This document shows, piece after piece, positions 1-12,883 of a DNA stretch of 64,000 nt. Numbering within the stretch: position 1 is the stretch's first letter; every line of letters begins with the position of its first letter. The DNA lies in NCBI GenBank assembly GCA_947482115.1, contig CANKII010000005.1, positions 1 through 64,000 of the forward strand, written 5' to 3'. A model generated the notes under the pieces. It was not told the origin of the DNA and made no database searches. It saw only the letters and a list, made by a program, of their open reading frames with translations. A program made the translations under genes and the position numbers. The DNA comes from Fibrobacterota bacterium. GTDB lineage: Bacteria; Fibrobacterota; Fibrobacteria; UBA11236.

Positions 1-233
1 GAGATAAGGGGGTCGGGTCAACGGTTTTCTGGATATTTAGATTGATTAGTGTGATTAATATTAAAAACAAATTCAAAATTAATGCTTTATCTAATCGAAA
101 ACAACAGTATTTACTATTTATTTGATATGTAGTACATTTTTGTTTCTAGGGTTGACGCAAAGCTGAGGGAGCGATTTCAGAGGAATTTTGATGGGGCCTT
201 TCAAGTCGCCCGAGGCTACCTTTGGGTACATAA

Positions 234-1241
234 ATGAAAGACATGGGCATGCGTGCATTATGGATTAGCTCTTCCCTCGCTCTGATTTTGGGTGCCGGTT
301 TTGCTTGGGGACAAACGGCGGATTCGACCAATGGATGGGGATATCGGTACTCCGCTTTGCTTCAGGATTTGAATCTCTGGAAACAAAGCCCTTATGTGCA
401 TGTGGACAGCATTGGCGCTTCACGACAAAAACGCGCCTTGTGGATGATCACCTTGACGAATGGCACCGAAACCGGCAAACAGCGCATCTTCATTCACGCC
501 CGCACCCATCCCGCTGAAGTGCAGGCCTTTTACGTCACGCGTGAAATGATCCGTTTTCTGCTGGATACCAATGCGGTTGCAACGCAAATCCGCAAAGAGT
601 TTGTCTTCCATATCATCCCGATGTACAACCCTGACGGTGTGGAACTGGGATACGGCCGGTTAAATGGCAATCGAGTGGATATCGAAAGCAACTGGGACAA
701 GACGGTGCTGGAACCCGAGGTGATCGCCCTTAAGGCGAAGTTCACCGAACTCATGGGAAAATCCAACCCCATCCGTGTTGCGCTCAACATGCACGCCGAT
801 CAGGTCAATTGCACCCGTTTCTTTTTTTACCACGATCCCGTTGCCACGTCGCAAAACTACGGTGTGCTGGAACGCAATTTCATCGGTGGAGTGCAGACCT
901 ATTTCCCCACCGGAATCCGGCCCTGGAATTACCTGGTGTCCTGGTCCGATGGATTCAAAACGCAGTATCCCGAAAGTTTCTGGTGGATGAATTACCACGA
1001 ATCGGTGATGGCTCTGACCTATGAAGACACCAATTGCCCTGATGCGGGAAAGTTCGACAGCACCGGCAGAGCGATTACTCTTGGCGCGGTGGATTATGTT
1101 CGCACCCATGCCACCGTTCAGGTGGTTATGCACAACCGCAATCCGGCCATTCTGAATGTTGAAAGAACGGGAAACTTTCCCGTTCTCCTGTTCCGCAATG
1201 GCAACCGGATCGAATACATCGATTTAAGAGGCCGTCGCTGA
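234..1241 (+). CDS. M14-family zinc carboxypeptidase-like secreted protein
   Basis: Signal peptide, HARTHPAE (HxxE), NPDG, later LNMHAD His; ORF ends in a short DLRGRR tail. Confidence 0.75.
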   Translation: MKDMGMRALWISSSLALILGAGFAWGQTADSTNGWGYRYSALLQDLNLWKQSPYVHVDSIGASRQKRALWMITLTNGTETGKQRIFIHARTHPAEVQAFYVTREMIRFLLDTNAVATQIRKEFVFHIIPMYNPDGVELGYGRLNGNRVDIESNWDKTVLEPEVIALKAKFTELMGKSNPIRVALNMHADQVNCTRFFFYHDPVATSQNYGVLERNFIGGVQTYFPTGIRPWNYLVSWSDGFKTQYPESFWWMNYHESVMALTYEDTNCPDAGKFDSTGRAITLGAVDYVRTHATVQVVMHNRNPAILNVERTGNFPVLLFRNGNRIEYIDLRGRR

Positions 1242-1302
1242 CCTCAATTCGCGGGACAGAATTATATGTTGAAGAGAAACGAACCTCTTTAAGGAAGATT
1301 CG

Positions 1303-2112
1303 ATGAGCCTAAATAAAAAATTACTGCGCGCATTATTTGCTTTATCTACAGTCCTGTTGACTTTTACTTTTTCGCATGCTCAAGTCGCGGACACGATTCG
1401 CGTAAATTGCGGGGGCCCCGATTACACCGACCCTTCAGGCCGGCGTTGGTCTGCAGATTATGGTTCCTCTGGAGGCAGCAGCTATTCCGCTTCGGATCCC
1501 ATTACGGGTACGAATATGCCCGATCTTTTCCAAACGGAACTTTGGGGGGACACTCAAAGCGCACCGTTCTTCTATTCCTTTGCCTTGCCGCAAAAAAGTT
1601 ACACCGTCAAATTGCTTTTTGCTGAAATTTATAACCCATGGTGCCAAACCGGTTCCCGTGCTTTTAACGTGGACATCAACGGAACCCCGGTCCTTCAGAA
1701 CTTCGACATTTTCGCCACAGCGGGTGCGTGTGATGCCGCCCTGGTTCAACAGTTTACGGCCACTCCGCTGAATGGAAATATCCAGATTAATTTCACCAAT
1801 GCTGGAGACTTGCATCCAAAGATTTCGGCCATTGAAATCACCCCGGCAACAAACACCTCGATTTCAAAGAAGTTGAACGGGGAGCAGTCAAAGATCTCAA
1901 TATCCAATTCGAATGGCGGACTTTCCGTTCAAACCCAAATAGAAGGCCCTTACACTCTGGAACTGCGCAATCTCCAGGGTAAGCGCATCGGTCAAAAACA
2001 TGGATTTGGATTCGGGTTGCAATCGTTCACGAATCTGAATCCGGGCCTGTATTTGCTGACCTCCCGCACGAGCCATCAAACCGTCACGCGCACAATAAGC
2101 GTGGTTCGATAA
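1303..2112 (+). CDS. Malectin-domain secreted protein with C-terminal sorting-like domain
   Basis: Signal peptide; RVNCGGPDYTDPSGRRWSADYG...YTVKLLFAEIY malectin pattern; C-term LNPGLYLLTSR...ISVVR. Confidence 0.75.
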   Translation: MSLNKKLLRALFALSTVLLTFTFSHAQVADTIRVNCGGPDYTDPSGRRWSADYGSSGGSSYSASDPITGTNMPDLFQTELWGDTQSAPFFYSFALPQKSYTVKLLFAEIYNPWCQTGSRAFNVDINGTPVLQNFDIFATAGACDAALVQQFTATPLNGNIQINFTNAGDLHPKISAIEITPATNTSISKKLNGEQSKISISNSNGGLSVQTQIEGPYTLELRNLQGKRIGQKHGFGFGLQSFTNLNPGLYLLTSRTSHQTVTRTISVVR

Positions 2113-2136
2113 AACCTAATGGAAGGTTCGCAACTT

Positions 2137-3030
2137 TCATTTTCTCATCAGCAACATCCCTCCCGCCAGCGTGAGACCGAATCCACCCCATTGCATCAGA
2201 CCGGATCGTTCGCCGAGGAATATCGCAGCCAACGGCAACACCGCCACCGGTCCCATCATGCTGGCAATGGACAACCGCGCAGCACCCATGGCATTGAGTC
2301 CCACCCCGAACAGGTAAACCGGCGCGATGGTACAGAGCACTGCCATACCGAGACTCCAGAAATAAACCCCTGAAGGCTGGTGAAACATCTCCGCACCGGC
2401 AACCATCCCCGCCTGAACTCCAAAGATCAAACCGGCCAGCACCATGCCCAGCGCCGTCAAGCGATGTGTTCCAATGCGCGGAGCGATATCCTCTGCTCCA
2501 AAGAGGAATAACGCGTACATCGCGGCGGAAGAAAACACCAGCAATGCGCCGTGCAACGTCCGCACCGGATTTACGACATGAATCTCGCCAAGAAAGCACA
2601 GAGCCAACCCGAGATAGGAAAGCAGCAACGCCGGGATCATGGATCGCCGCAGGGATTTCCTTCCCATCGCGATCGACAGCAACAACAACATTGTGGGATG
2701 CACGTAGAGAATCACGCGCTCGAGGCCCACGGAGATGTATTGCAATCCGCGAAAGTCCATGAGACTCGCCAGCACATACCCCAGCGCAGAAACGATACCG
2801 GCCCCAATCCAGTCTTTGCGATTCATGCCGGATAGTCCCAATCCTTCCGGACTTTTTAAGGCGATCCAACTAAACACTGGCAGGGCGAATCCAAACCGGA
2901 TGCCCAGTAAAATCTCCGGCGTCGCGCCGAGGGCGTAAGCCTTCTTGGCAAATATGCCCTTGATGGAAAACAACACCGCGGACAAAACCGCCGCCGCATA
3001 TCCCAACAAATACTTTCTCTTGCTCGTCAT
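2137..3030 (-). CDS. EamA/DMT-family transporter
   Basis: About ten hydrophobic segments, duplicated EamA pattern; start MTSKRKYLLG at 3030 preceded by ggag. Confidence 0.85.
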   Translation of the reverse strand: MTSKRKYLLGYAAAVLSAVLFSIKGIFAKKAYALGATPEILLGIRFGFALPVFSWIALKSPEGLGLSGMNRKDWIGAGIVSALGYVLASLMDFRGLQYISVGLERVILYVHPTMLLLLSIAMGRKSLRRSMIPALLLSYLGLALCFLGEIHVVNPVRTLHGALLVFSSAAMYALFLFGAEDIAPRIGTHRLTALGMVLAGLIFGVQAGMVAGAEMFHQPSGVYFWSLGMAVLCTIAPVYLFGVGLNAMGAARLSIASMMGPVAVLPLAAIFLGERSGLMQWGGFGLTLAGGMLLMRK

Positions 3031-3047
3031 GATTTTCTCCGGACAAA

Positions 3048-3085
3048 ACAAAAAGGCCCGCCCCCAAAAGGGAGCGGGCCTTTTC
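3048..3085 (-). terminator. Strong intrinsic terminator in the EamA 5' leader (attenuator candidate)
   Basis: Minus strand AAAAGGCCCGCTCCC-TTTT-GGGGGCGGGCCTTTTTG; 15-bp stem with one G-U, then U-run, about 18 nt before the EamA start. Confidence 0.8.
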
Positions 3086-3109
3086 GCCGTGATGATTTAA
3101 GCCTTTAAG

Positions 3110-3211
3110 CTAAACCGCTCCCCTCGTTGCAATGGCATGCGCCACAATAACCCATTGGGTATTGCGGGCAAGCAGTTTGCGAAGAATCATGGCGGTGTTG
3201 GCGTGAAGCAT
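3110..3211 (-). CDS. Putative 33-aa leader peptide MLHANTAMILRKLLARNTQWVIVAHAIATRGAV
   Basis: Short ORF between a TTGACA-N18-CATATT promoter-like sequence and the terminator; last codons contain GGGGAGCGG complementary to the terminator 5' arm. Confidence 0.45.
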   Translation of the reverse strand: MLHANTAMILRKLLARNTQWVIVAHAIATRGAV

Positions 3212-3217
3212 GAAGAG

Positions 3218-3254
3218 AATATGCTTTGACTTCGCCAAATTTGTCAAATACATC
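3218..3254. promoter_or_regulatory. Overlapping divergent promoters for nadA (+) and EamA leader (-)
   Basis: +: TTGACT(3226-3231)-17-TACATC(3249-3254); -: TTGACA(3242-3247)-18-CATATT(3218-3223). Confidence 0.5.
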
Positions 3255-3295
3255 GAAAGACGAGCCGCCGTTACAAAGCTATTTTGCTGTTCCCC

Positions 3296-4333
3296 ATGAC
3301 CGCCGAAGAACTGTTCGACAAACTCAAGGAAGTCCGCATCTCCGGCGGAGCATGCGCCTATACGCTGGAAAAATGCGAAGCGATGATGCCGCTCATCAAC
3401 GCCATCAACGCCCTGAAAAAGGAACGGAACGCCGTCATTTTGGCGCATTCCTATGTGACCCCGGAGATTCTCTACGGCGTCGCGGATTTTACCGGAGACT
3501 CTTACGGATTGGCGAAGGATGCGACCAAAACCAAAGCACAAACCATCGTGTTTGCCTCGGTGCGCTTCATGGGAGAGACCGCAAAGATTTTGAATCCGGA
3601 AAAACAAGTGTTGATTCCCGGCACGGATACGGGTTGCACTTTGGCCGATGCGGTAACCGGACCACAAGTCAAAAATCTGCGCCGCGAATTTCCGGATCAC
3701 ACTTTCGTCTGTTACATCAACACCACCGCCGATGTGAAGGCGGAATGCGACGTATGCGTCACATCCTCCAACGTGTACGACATCGTCGAAGCCATTCCCA
3801 ACGACAAGATTTTCTTTCTGCCCGACAAGTTGATGGGAAAAAATCTACGGGAGGAAATGGAACGGCGCGGAGTGGATAAGCAAATCGAAATCTTCGATGG
3901 TGTCTGCTATGTGCATGAGCAATACGATCCCGAAATGATTCAGTTCCTGCGTTTGAAGTTTCCCGGCGTGAAGGTGTTGAGCCATCCGGAATGCAGCCCC
4001 GGTATTCTCCACGCCTCCGATTACGCGGGCAGCACCAGCCAGATGATGGATTATGTCGCCAAGTCGAAAGATTCCCAATTCGCGGTATTGACGGAATGTG
4101 GATTATCCTCGCGGTTGCAAGTGGAATTTCCAGAAAAGAAAATTGTGGGTTCCTGCACGATGTGCCGCTACATGAAATCCAACTCTCTCGAAGGCATCCT
4201 CCGCGTTCTGCTCAAACCACGCCCCGAAGATTATGTGAACCTCTCCGACGAAGTGATGCAGCGCGCAAGACATTGCATCGACGCCATGTTCACCTATACT
4301 GAAAACAAGACCGCGATTCCCGTCCGGGATTAA
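3296..4333 (+). CDS. nadA: Quinolinate synthase
   Basis: ILAHSYVTPEI, GDSYGLAKDA, HPECSPGILHASDYAGST, GSCTMCRYMKSNSLE; conserved Cys residues. Confidence 0.95.
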   Translation: MTAEELFDKLKEVRISGGACAYTLEKCEAMMPLINAINALKKERNAVILAHSYVTPEILYGVADFTGDSYGLAKDATKTKAQTIVFASVRFMGETAKILNPEKQVLIPGTDTGCTLADAVTGPQVKNLRREFPDHTFVCYINTTADVKAECDVCVTSSNVYDIVEAIPNDKIFFLPDKLMGKNLREEMERRGVDKQIEIFDGVCYVHEQYDPEMIQFLRLKFPGVKVLSHPECSPGILHASDYAGSTSQMMDYVAKSKDSQFAVLTECGLSSRLQVEFPEKKIVGSCTMCRYMKSNSLEGILRVLLKPRPEDYVNLSDEVMQRARHCIDAMFTYTENKTAIPVRD

Positions 4334-4351
4334 TCGCGAATCCACCGTTTC

Positions 4352-5137
4352 ATGGCATTTCCTGCATCCGCCATTCCGGCGCAGAACGCATTTTGTGTTC
4401 ATTGTTTCGGCCCTGAAAATGCCGGGGCGTTTTCCGTGGCTGCGGATATTGCGACCGCCTTACTGACTCCCTCCAAAGTTCCCGTGCACCGGAATCTTCC
4501 GAAAGAAGACACCCGGAAATCCACTTTGACCTTGATCGACGGCAACACGCTGGTTGTTGAGGAAAAATCCTCACGGAGCATTCTGGTTGCCATGAGTTCC
4601 GAGTCCAATCCTTCCGGTCAAAATTCCGACTGGATTCAAACTCCGGATTTGTGGATTGTGAAAACCGGAGAGCAAAAAGATCCGGAAGCATTGGCGGAAG
4701 AGTGGATGAAATTCGGCGCAGGAGCGGTTCTGATTTTTCATACTTCCGGAAAAACAGCATGGTTATCAAGGAACAGTGCTTTTGGCCACTCGCGCGGGGC
4801 TTCGGCTCCGCTCAGCCACCGCGAACTCAAAATGGGAAATGAAAGTATTGCGTTCGGATATTTCGTCGGTGGAGCTCTTCACGCTTTGATGGAAGAACTG
4901 TTGGAGGACAATCTTTTTTCCAAAACCATGGTGGGCGTGGACCGCGAATGTCTGGAAATGTGCCCGTTGCATCTTCACGATACTGCAGAGTCGGGACTCG
5001 CCACAACGGATTTAGTTTTCGAAAACAATCTTGAAGAGACTTTGCATAAAAAGGGAGATGCTTTGGGAAAACTGCGCCAGCGATTACACGAATGGCGCGG
5101 CCCCGAATCTCAACCTTGGGGAATTGGAAGCAGATGA
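4352..5137 (+). CDS. Hypothetical protein
   Basis: ORF in line with nadA and DUF420 gene; no recognised domain. Confidence 0.5.
   Translation: MAFPASAIPAQNAFCVHCFGPENAGAFSVAADIATALLTPSKVPVHRNLPKEDTRKSTLTLIDGNTLVVEEKSSRSILVAMSSESNPSGQNSDWIQTPDLWIVKTGEQKDPEALAEEWMKFGAGAVLIFHTSGKTAWLSRNSAFGHSRGASAPLSHRELKMGNESIAFGYFVGGALHALMEELLEDNLFSKTMVGVDRECLEMCPLHLHDTAESGLATTDLVFENNLEETLHKKGDALGKLRQRLHEWRGPESQPWGIGSR
4790..4824. repeat. REP-like palindromic element inside CDS
   Basis: TCGCGCGGGGCTTCGGCTCCGCTCAGCCACCGCGA; core resembles CTTCGACTACGCTCAG of other copies. Confidence 0.5.
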
Positions 5138-5679
5138 AAACGAAGAATCAGAAATCAAACTGGAAATGGCAGGGAATCGCCATTGGACTCGTGTCTGCGT
5201 TGGCCCTCGGTTTTCTCTTGTATCTGCTTTACGGACGCAGTGCAAATGCCGCAAGCTCCGATCGTTTTTCTTTTCTCCCTGCTATGAACGCGGCCTGCAA
5301 CGCCATCACCACATTCTTCATTTTGCGCGGCCTCATTCAGATTCACAAGGGGTATGAGGAGGAACACCGGCACAGCATGTTGGGCGCATTCGCTTCATCC
5401 ACCTTGTTTCTCATCGGCTACATCACCTATCACTTTGTGCATGGCGATTCGCACTTTCAAGGTTTGGGATGGACCCGATCCGCCTACTTCTCCATCCTTA
5501 TTTCTCACATCACACTTTCCTTCGTAGCCCTCCCCCTCGTGCTGACCACATTTTATCTGGCATTGTCCGGACGATATGAAGCGCACAAGAAATTCGCCCG
5601 TTTCACCTACCCCATCTGGCTTTACGTTTCGGTTACGGGAGTGGTGATTTTCTTCTTTTTGAAGATTTATTCCCACTAG
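5092..5679 (+). CDS. DUF420-family membrane protein
   Basis: LPAMNAACNAITTFFILRGLIQIHKGYEEEHRHSML, YHFVHGD..., next to heme A synthesis genes. Confidence 0.85.
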   Translation: MARPRISTLGNWKQMKTKNQKSNWKWQGIAIGLVSALALGFLLYLLYGRSANAASSDRFSFLPAMNAACNAITTFFILRGLIQIHKGYEEEHRHSMLGAFASSTLFLIGYITYHFVHGDSHFQGLGWTRSAYFSILISHITLSFVALPLVLTTFYLALSGRYEAHKKFARFTYPIWLYVSVTGVVIFFFLKIYSH

Positions 5680-5681
5680 TT

Positions 5682-5754
5682 CCGCCCCCTTCGACTACGC
5701 TCAGGGGGCGGAACGCAAGTCCTTCCGCTGGCTGAGCGTAGTCGAAGCCAGCGG
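5682..5754. repeat. Twin inverted REP-like palindromes
   Basis: CCGCCCCCTTCGACTACGCTCAGGGGGCGG (5682-5711) and CCGCTGGCTGAGCGTAGTCGAAGCCAGCGG (5725-5754), same core in opposite orientation. Confidence 0.85.
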
Positions 5755-5784
5755 AGGCGAAACGACCGGAAGGACGGGAGTCTA

Positions 5785-6732
5785 TTGCTAAACTTTATGC
5801 CCCTCATGTCCACATCAGCCTCACAAACAACCGGTGAAAAGATCCCGCATATCCTTGCGACTCTTCTTTGTTTCCTGACTCTCTGCCTGCTGTTCGTCGG
5901 CGCCATGGTCACCAGCACCAGCTCCGGACTTTCCGTGCCGGATTGGCCGACGACATTCGGCCAAAACATGTTCGCCTATCCCTTGAGCGCCATGCGTGGC
6001 GGTGTGGTTTACGAACACAGCCACCGCCTGTTTGCCTCCACCGTCGGTATGCTGACCATACTGTTGGCCATATCCGTTTGGATTTGGGAACCGCGCCGCT
6101 GGATTCGCAAACTGTCTTTGACGGCGTTAGTGTTGGTGTGTTTGCAAGGTTTACTCGGTGGATTGACCGTGAAATTCAAATTGCCCGTCGCCGTTTCCAG
6201 CATGCATGCCGGACTGGCCGAATTGTTTTTCTGCGCCATGCTATGGCTGTCGGCCGCAACCTCCCCCATCTGGAAAAAAACTCCGGCATGGCGAACCAAT
6301 CCCGTTTCACGCGTAGCTTTTTTATTAATGGCTCTGCTTTTCATTCAAATCATCATCGGTGCCATTATGCGGCACAGCTACGCGGGCCTTGCGATTCCGA
6401 CTTTTCCCAAGGCTTTCGATTACTGGATTCCCCCGTTTTGGAATTCCGGCATCGCTCTGAACTTTGCCCACACCCGCATCGGCCCATTACTCATTATTCC
6501 CGGATGCCTGCTGTTCGTGACTTCCCTATTGCGTCAAACTGGAAGCCGCAAATCCGGGTGGCTGCTTTTCGCAATTCTAGTCCTGCAGGTCAATCTCGGA
6601 ATTTTGACGGTTTTGAGCGGAAAAGCTCCGTGGATTGCCAGCCTGCATTTGGCCATGGGCGCGCTTTTGTTCGGAACCCTTTTTAGTATTGGACTTTGGA
6701 GTGGTAAACGCTCCTTTGGAATACGCACATGA
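5785..6732 (+). CDS. ctaA: Heme A synthase
   Basis: COX15/CtaA pattern: VTSTSSGLSVPDWPTTFG, HSHRLFAS, SMHAGLAELFF, NFAHTRIG. Confidence 0.9.
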   Translation: MLNFMPLMSTSASQTTGEKIPHILATLLCFLTLCLLFVGAMVTSTSSGLSVPDWPTTFGQNMFAYPLSAMRGGVVYEHSHRLFASTVGMLTILLAISVWIWEPRRWIRKLSLTALVLVCLQGLLGGLTVKFKLPVAVSSMHAGLAELFFCAMLWLSAATSPIWKKTPAWRTNPVSRVAFLLMALLFIQIIIGAIMRHSYAGLAIPTFPKAFDYWIPPFWNSGIALNFAHTRIGPLLIIPGCLLFVTSLLRQTGSRKSGWLLFAILVLQVNLGILTVLSGKAPWIASLHLAMGALLFGTLFSIGLWSGKRSFGIRT

Positions 6733-7616
6733 AAAGCGCCAACAAATCCGGAAACCGATTTTCCGCTCTGATCGAGCTTTTCAAACTCCGCATGACATCC
6801 CACATCCTAATTACCACAGTAATAGGCTTTTACATCGCCTCCACGGCCGAATTCGACTGGATTAAACTCGGCTGGACTTTGCTCGGTACAGGCCTTCTCG
6901 CCGTCTCCGCTTTTTGTTTTAATCAGGCCATCGAAAAAAAATTCGACTCGGCTATGGAACGCACCCAAGGCCGCCCTTTGCCGACGGAAAGAATTCAAGT
7001 ACCCACCGCTTACGTCGCAGGTTTCATTACTTGCGTGTTAGGAGCCGTGTTTCTCTGGCAGAAAACCAATCTTCTCACTGCGGGAATTGGTGTGTTGACG
7101 GTGGCTTTGTACACCGGGGTATACACGCCGATGAAACGCCTGACCACGCTGAACACTTTGGTGGGAGCGATTCCGGGAGCATTGCCACCGCTCATGGGAT
7201 GGACCGCAACACAAAATCATGTCGGCATGGGCGGCATCTTACTGTTCTCACTTTTGTTGTTTTGGCAATTACCGCACTTTCTGGCATTGGCCTGGATGTA
7301 CAAGGATGATTACCGGCGCGGGGGGTTCAAGATGCTGAGCTTGGTGGATGAATCGGGGAAAACCTGTTTTCGACACATAATCCTTGAAACCCTGCTACTT
7401 ATACTGGTATCTATTTTCCCATACGGCTACGGTTTGGCCGGTGAAGCCTATCTGATTACGGCCCTGATAGCGGGATTTGTAATGCTTTGGCTGGGTTTGC
7501 GCTTGCAGCGCAGCGGAACCCGGGTGGATGCACGGAAGCTTTTCCTGTTCTCGCTCATTTACCTGCCACTGGTACTCATTGTCATGGCCGTGGACAAACG
7601 CGTCTTTTTCATGTGA
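6729..7616 (+). CDS. ctaB: Protoheme IX farnesyltransferase
   Basis: UbiA family: RTQGRPLPTERI, YTPMKRLTTLNTLVGAIPGALPPLMGWTA, YKDDYRRGGFKML. Confidence 0.95.
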   Translation: MKSANKSGNRFSALIELFKLRMTSHILITTVIGFYIASTAEFDWIKLGWTLLGTGLLAVSAFCFNQAIEKKFDSAMERTQGRPLPTERIQVPTAYVAGFITCVLGAVFLWQKTNLLTAGIGVLTVALYTGVYTPMKRLTTLNTLVGAIPGALPPLMGWTATQNHVGMGGILLFSLLLFWQLPHFLALAWMYKDDYRRGGFKMLSLVDESGKTCFRHIILETLLLILVSIFPYGYGLAGEAYLITALIAGFVMLWLGLRLQRSGTRVDARKLFLFSLIYLPLVLIVMAVDKRVFFM

Positions 7617-7711
7617 CGAACGCAAAGCCAGTCCGTTGAAAATTTCTGACAAAAAAATTTTCAATCCGATTGAAGCTGCGAAAAGGTGAGTTTATCTTTA
7701 CCCGGCATTAA

Positions 7712-8355
7712 ATGAAAACTCCATTCGTATTTCCCAAGTGGACAAACAAGGTTCCCGCAATTTTTGCGGTTTCCTTCACTCTCTTCGCCTGCTTCGCGAT
7801 TTTCGCCATCTGGTATTGGGCATCCCCGAAAAATACCACGGTGGGCTACCAACCTATCCAACCGGTGGCTTACAGCCACAAGCTTCACGCCGGACAGTTG
7901 GGAATCGATTGCCGCTACTGCCACTTTAACGTGGAACGCGGCCGTCATGCCGGAGTTCCCCCCACCGATGTTTGCATGAATTGCCACAACCTGATCACGC
8001 GCGGCCCGACCACCGGCACCGCTGAAATCTCCAAGATCCGTGAAGCTCATGAAAGCGGAGTGCCCATCAAATGGGTGCGAATTCACAAGCTGGCCGAGTT
8101 CGCTTATTTCGATCACAGCGCCCACGTCAACAAGGGTGTGAGTTGCATGGTCTGCCACGGCCGCGTTGACCAAATGGACGAAGTTCGCGCCGTGGCGCCG
8201 CTCAGCATGGGCTGGTGTCTGGAATGCCATCGCAATCCCGCCCCGAATCTTCGCGACCGCAAGCTGATCACCAATCTGGCATGGAAGGCCGATGGAGATC
8301 CCGCCGAACTCGGAAAGCAGTTCATTGAAAAGTACCACGTTCATCCCAGGACGGA

Positions 8356-8377
<22 letters not shown>
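7712..8377 (+). CDS. actA: Alternative complex III pentaheme cytochrome c subunit
   Basis: Five CxxCH motifs (CRYCH, CMNCH, CMVCH, CLECH, CSTCH); heads act gene order. Confidence 0.92.
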
Positions 8378-11466
<3,089 letters not shown>

Positions 11467-11473
11467 GTCAAGG

Positions 11474-12856
11474 ATGACCATGATTCTGCATCGCGACGAC
11501 GATCCCGCAAAGAGACCCATTCTCGTTGAGACGGGTGACTTTCATAAGGTCACCAATATCATTGCCGGGCCGACGGAAGCCAGGTTCAATCTGACGTGGG
11601 CCATCCTGCTCATGCTCACCGGCTCCTTGTTGTGTCTGATGGTCGCCCTCTTCGGGTACTTGTTCTGGGAAGGCATCGGTCTCTGGGGTGTGAACAGCTC
11701 CGTATCTTGGGGCTGGGCCATCGTGAATTTCGTGTGGTGGATCGGTATCGGTCACGCCGGTACGCTCATCTCCGCCATTCTTTTCCTCTTCCGTCAGAAA
11801 TGGCGAACTGCCATTAATCGCTTCTCCGAAGCCATGACCATTTTCGCGGTGATGTGCGCCGGTGTGTTTCCTGCGTTCCACGTTGGTCGCGTCTGGGTCG
11901 TTTATTACATCTTCCCGCTTCCCAATCAAATGCAGGCTTGGCCCAATACGCGCAGCCCGCTTTTCTGGGACGTATTCGCCGTCAGCACCTATTTCACGGT
12001 TTCGGTTTTGTTCTGGTATATGGGACTCATTCCCGACTTGGCCACACTTCGCGATCGCGCCACTACCAAAGTAAAGCAGGCCATACTTGGGATCTTTGCC
12101 GTAGGCTGGCGCGGCTCCGCACGTCACTGGCAGAATTACGAGCGCGCTTATTTGATCCTCGCAGCCATCGCGACACCGCTTGTGCTTTCCGTACACAGTA
12201 TCGTGTCTTTTGACTTCGCAGCCTCCAAGGTTCCGGGCTGGCATACAACCATCTTCCCGCCCTATTTCGTCGCGGGTGCCGTGTTCTCCGGTTTCGCACT
12301 CGTGTCCACGTTGCTGATCGTTGCCCGCGAAGTCTTCGGTCTCAAAGAAGTGGTGCGCATGCATCACCTCGAAAACATGAACAAGTTCATGCTGCTGACG
12401 GGAAGCATCGTGGGTTATGCCTATGCCATGGAATTGTTCATCGCCTGGTATAGCGGAAGCGTCTACGAACGCTTCGCATTTTACCATCGTGCTTTGGGAA
12501 CCTACTGGTGGGCTTACGCCTCCATGGTTTCCTGCAACGTGCTGGTTCCGCAGCTTTTCTGGTTCCGCAGCATTCGCCGCAACATTCCCATCATGTTCAT
12601 CATGACGATTTTCATCAACATTGGAATGTGGTTCGAACGCTTCGTCATCGTGATTACCTTGCACGCATCCTTCCTGCCTTCGTCTTGGGGATATTTCCGG
12701 CCGACTTGGGTGGACATTTTCACCTTCGTGGGAACTTTCGGTTTGTTCGGAACGTTCTTCCTGTTGTTCCTGAAGTTCCTGCCACAATTGGCGATTTCCG
12801 AAGTCAAGGGTGTCATGCCGGAATCCAGTCCCCATCACGGCCATGCGAACCATTAA
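11474..12856 (+). CDS. actC: Alternative complex III NrfD-like membrane subunit
   Basis: Polytopic NrfD-type protein with [24 protein letters not shown]; act order. Confidence 0.93.
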   Translation: MTMILHRDDDPAKRPILVETGDFHKVTNIIAGPTEARFNLTWAILLMLTGSLLCLMVALFGYLFWEGIGLWGVNSSVSWGWAIVNFVWWIGIGHAGTLISAILFLFRQKWRTAINRFSEAMTIFAVMCAGVFPAFHVGRVWVVYYIFPLPNQMQAWPNTRSPLFWDVFAVSTYFTVSVLFWYMGLIPDLATLRDRATTKVKQAILGIFAVGWRGSARHWQNYERAYLILAAIATPLVLSVHSIVSFDFAASKVPGWHTTIFPPYFVAGAVFSGFALVSTLLIVAREVFGLKEVVRMHHLENMNKFMLLTGSIVGYAYAMELFIAWYSGSVYERFAFYHRALGTYWWAYASMVSCNVLVPQLFWFRSIRRNIPIMFIMTIFINIGMWFERFVIVITLHASFLPSSWGYFRPTWVDIFTFVGTFGLFGTFFLLFLKFLPQLAISEVKGVMPESSPHHGHANH

Positions 12857-12883
12857 GCCGATCGAGGAGCATTGAATCTCATG

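Noticed and set aside
1-230. AT-rich start of window as possible mobile-element end
   Set aside because: No terminal inverted repeats, transposase or tRNA seen; probably intergenic/promoter DNA.
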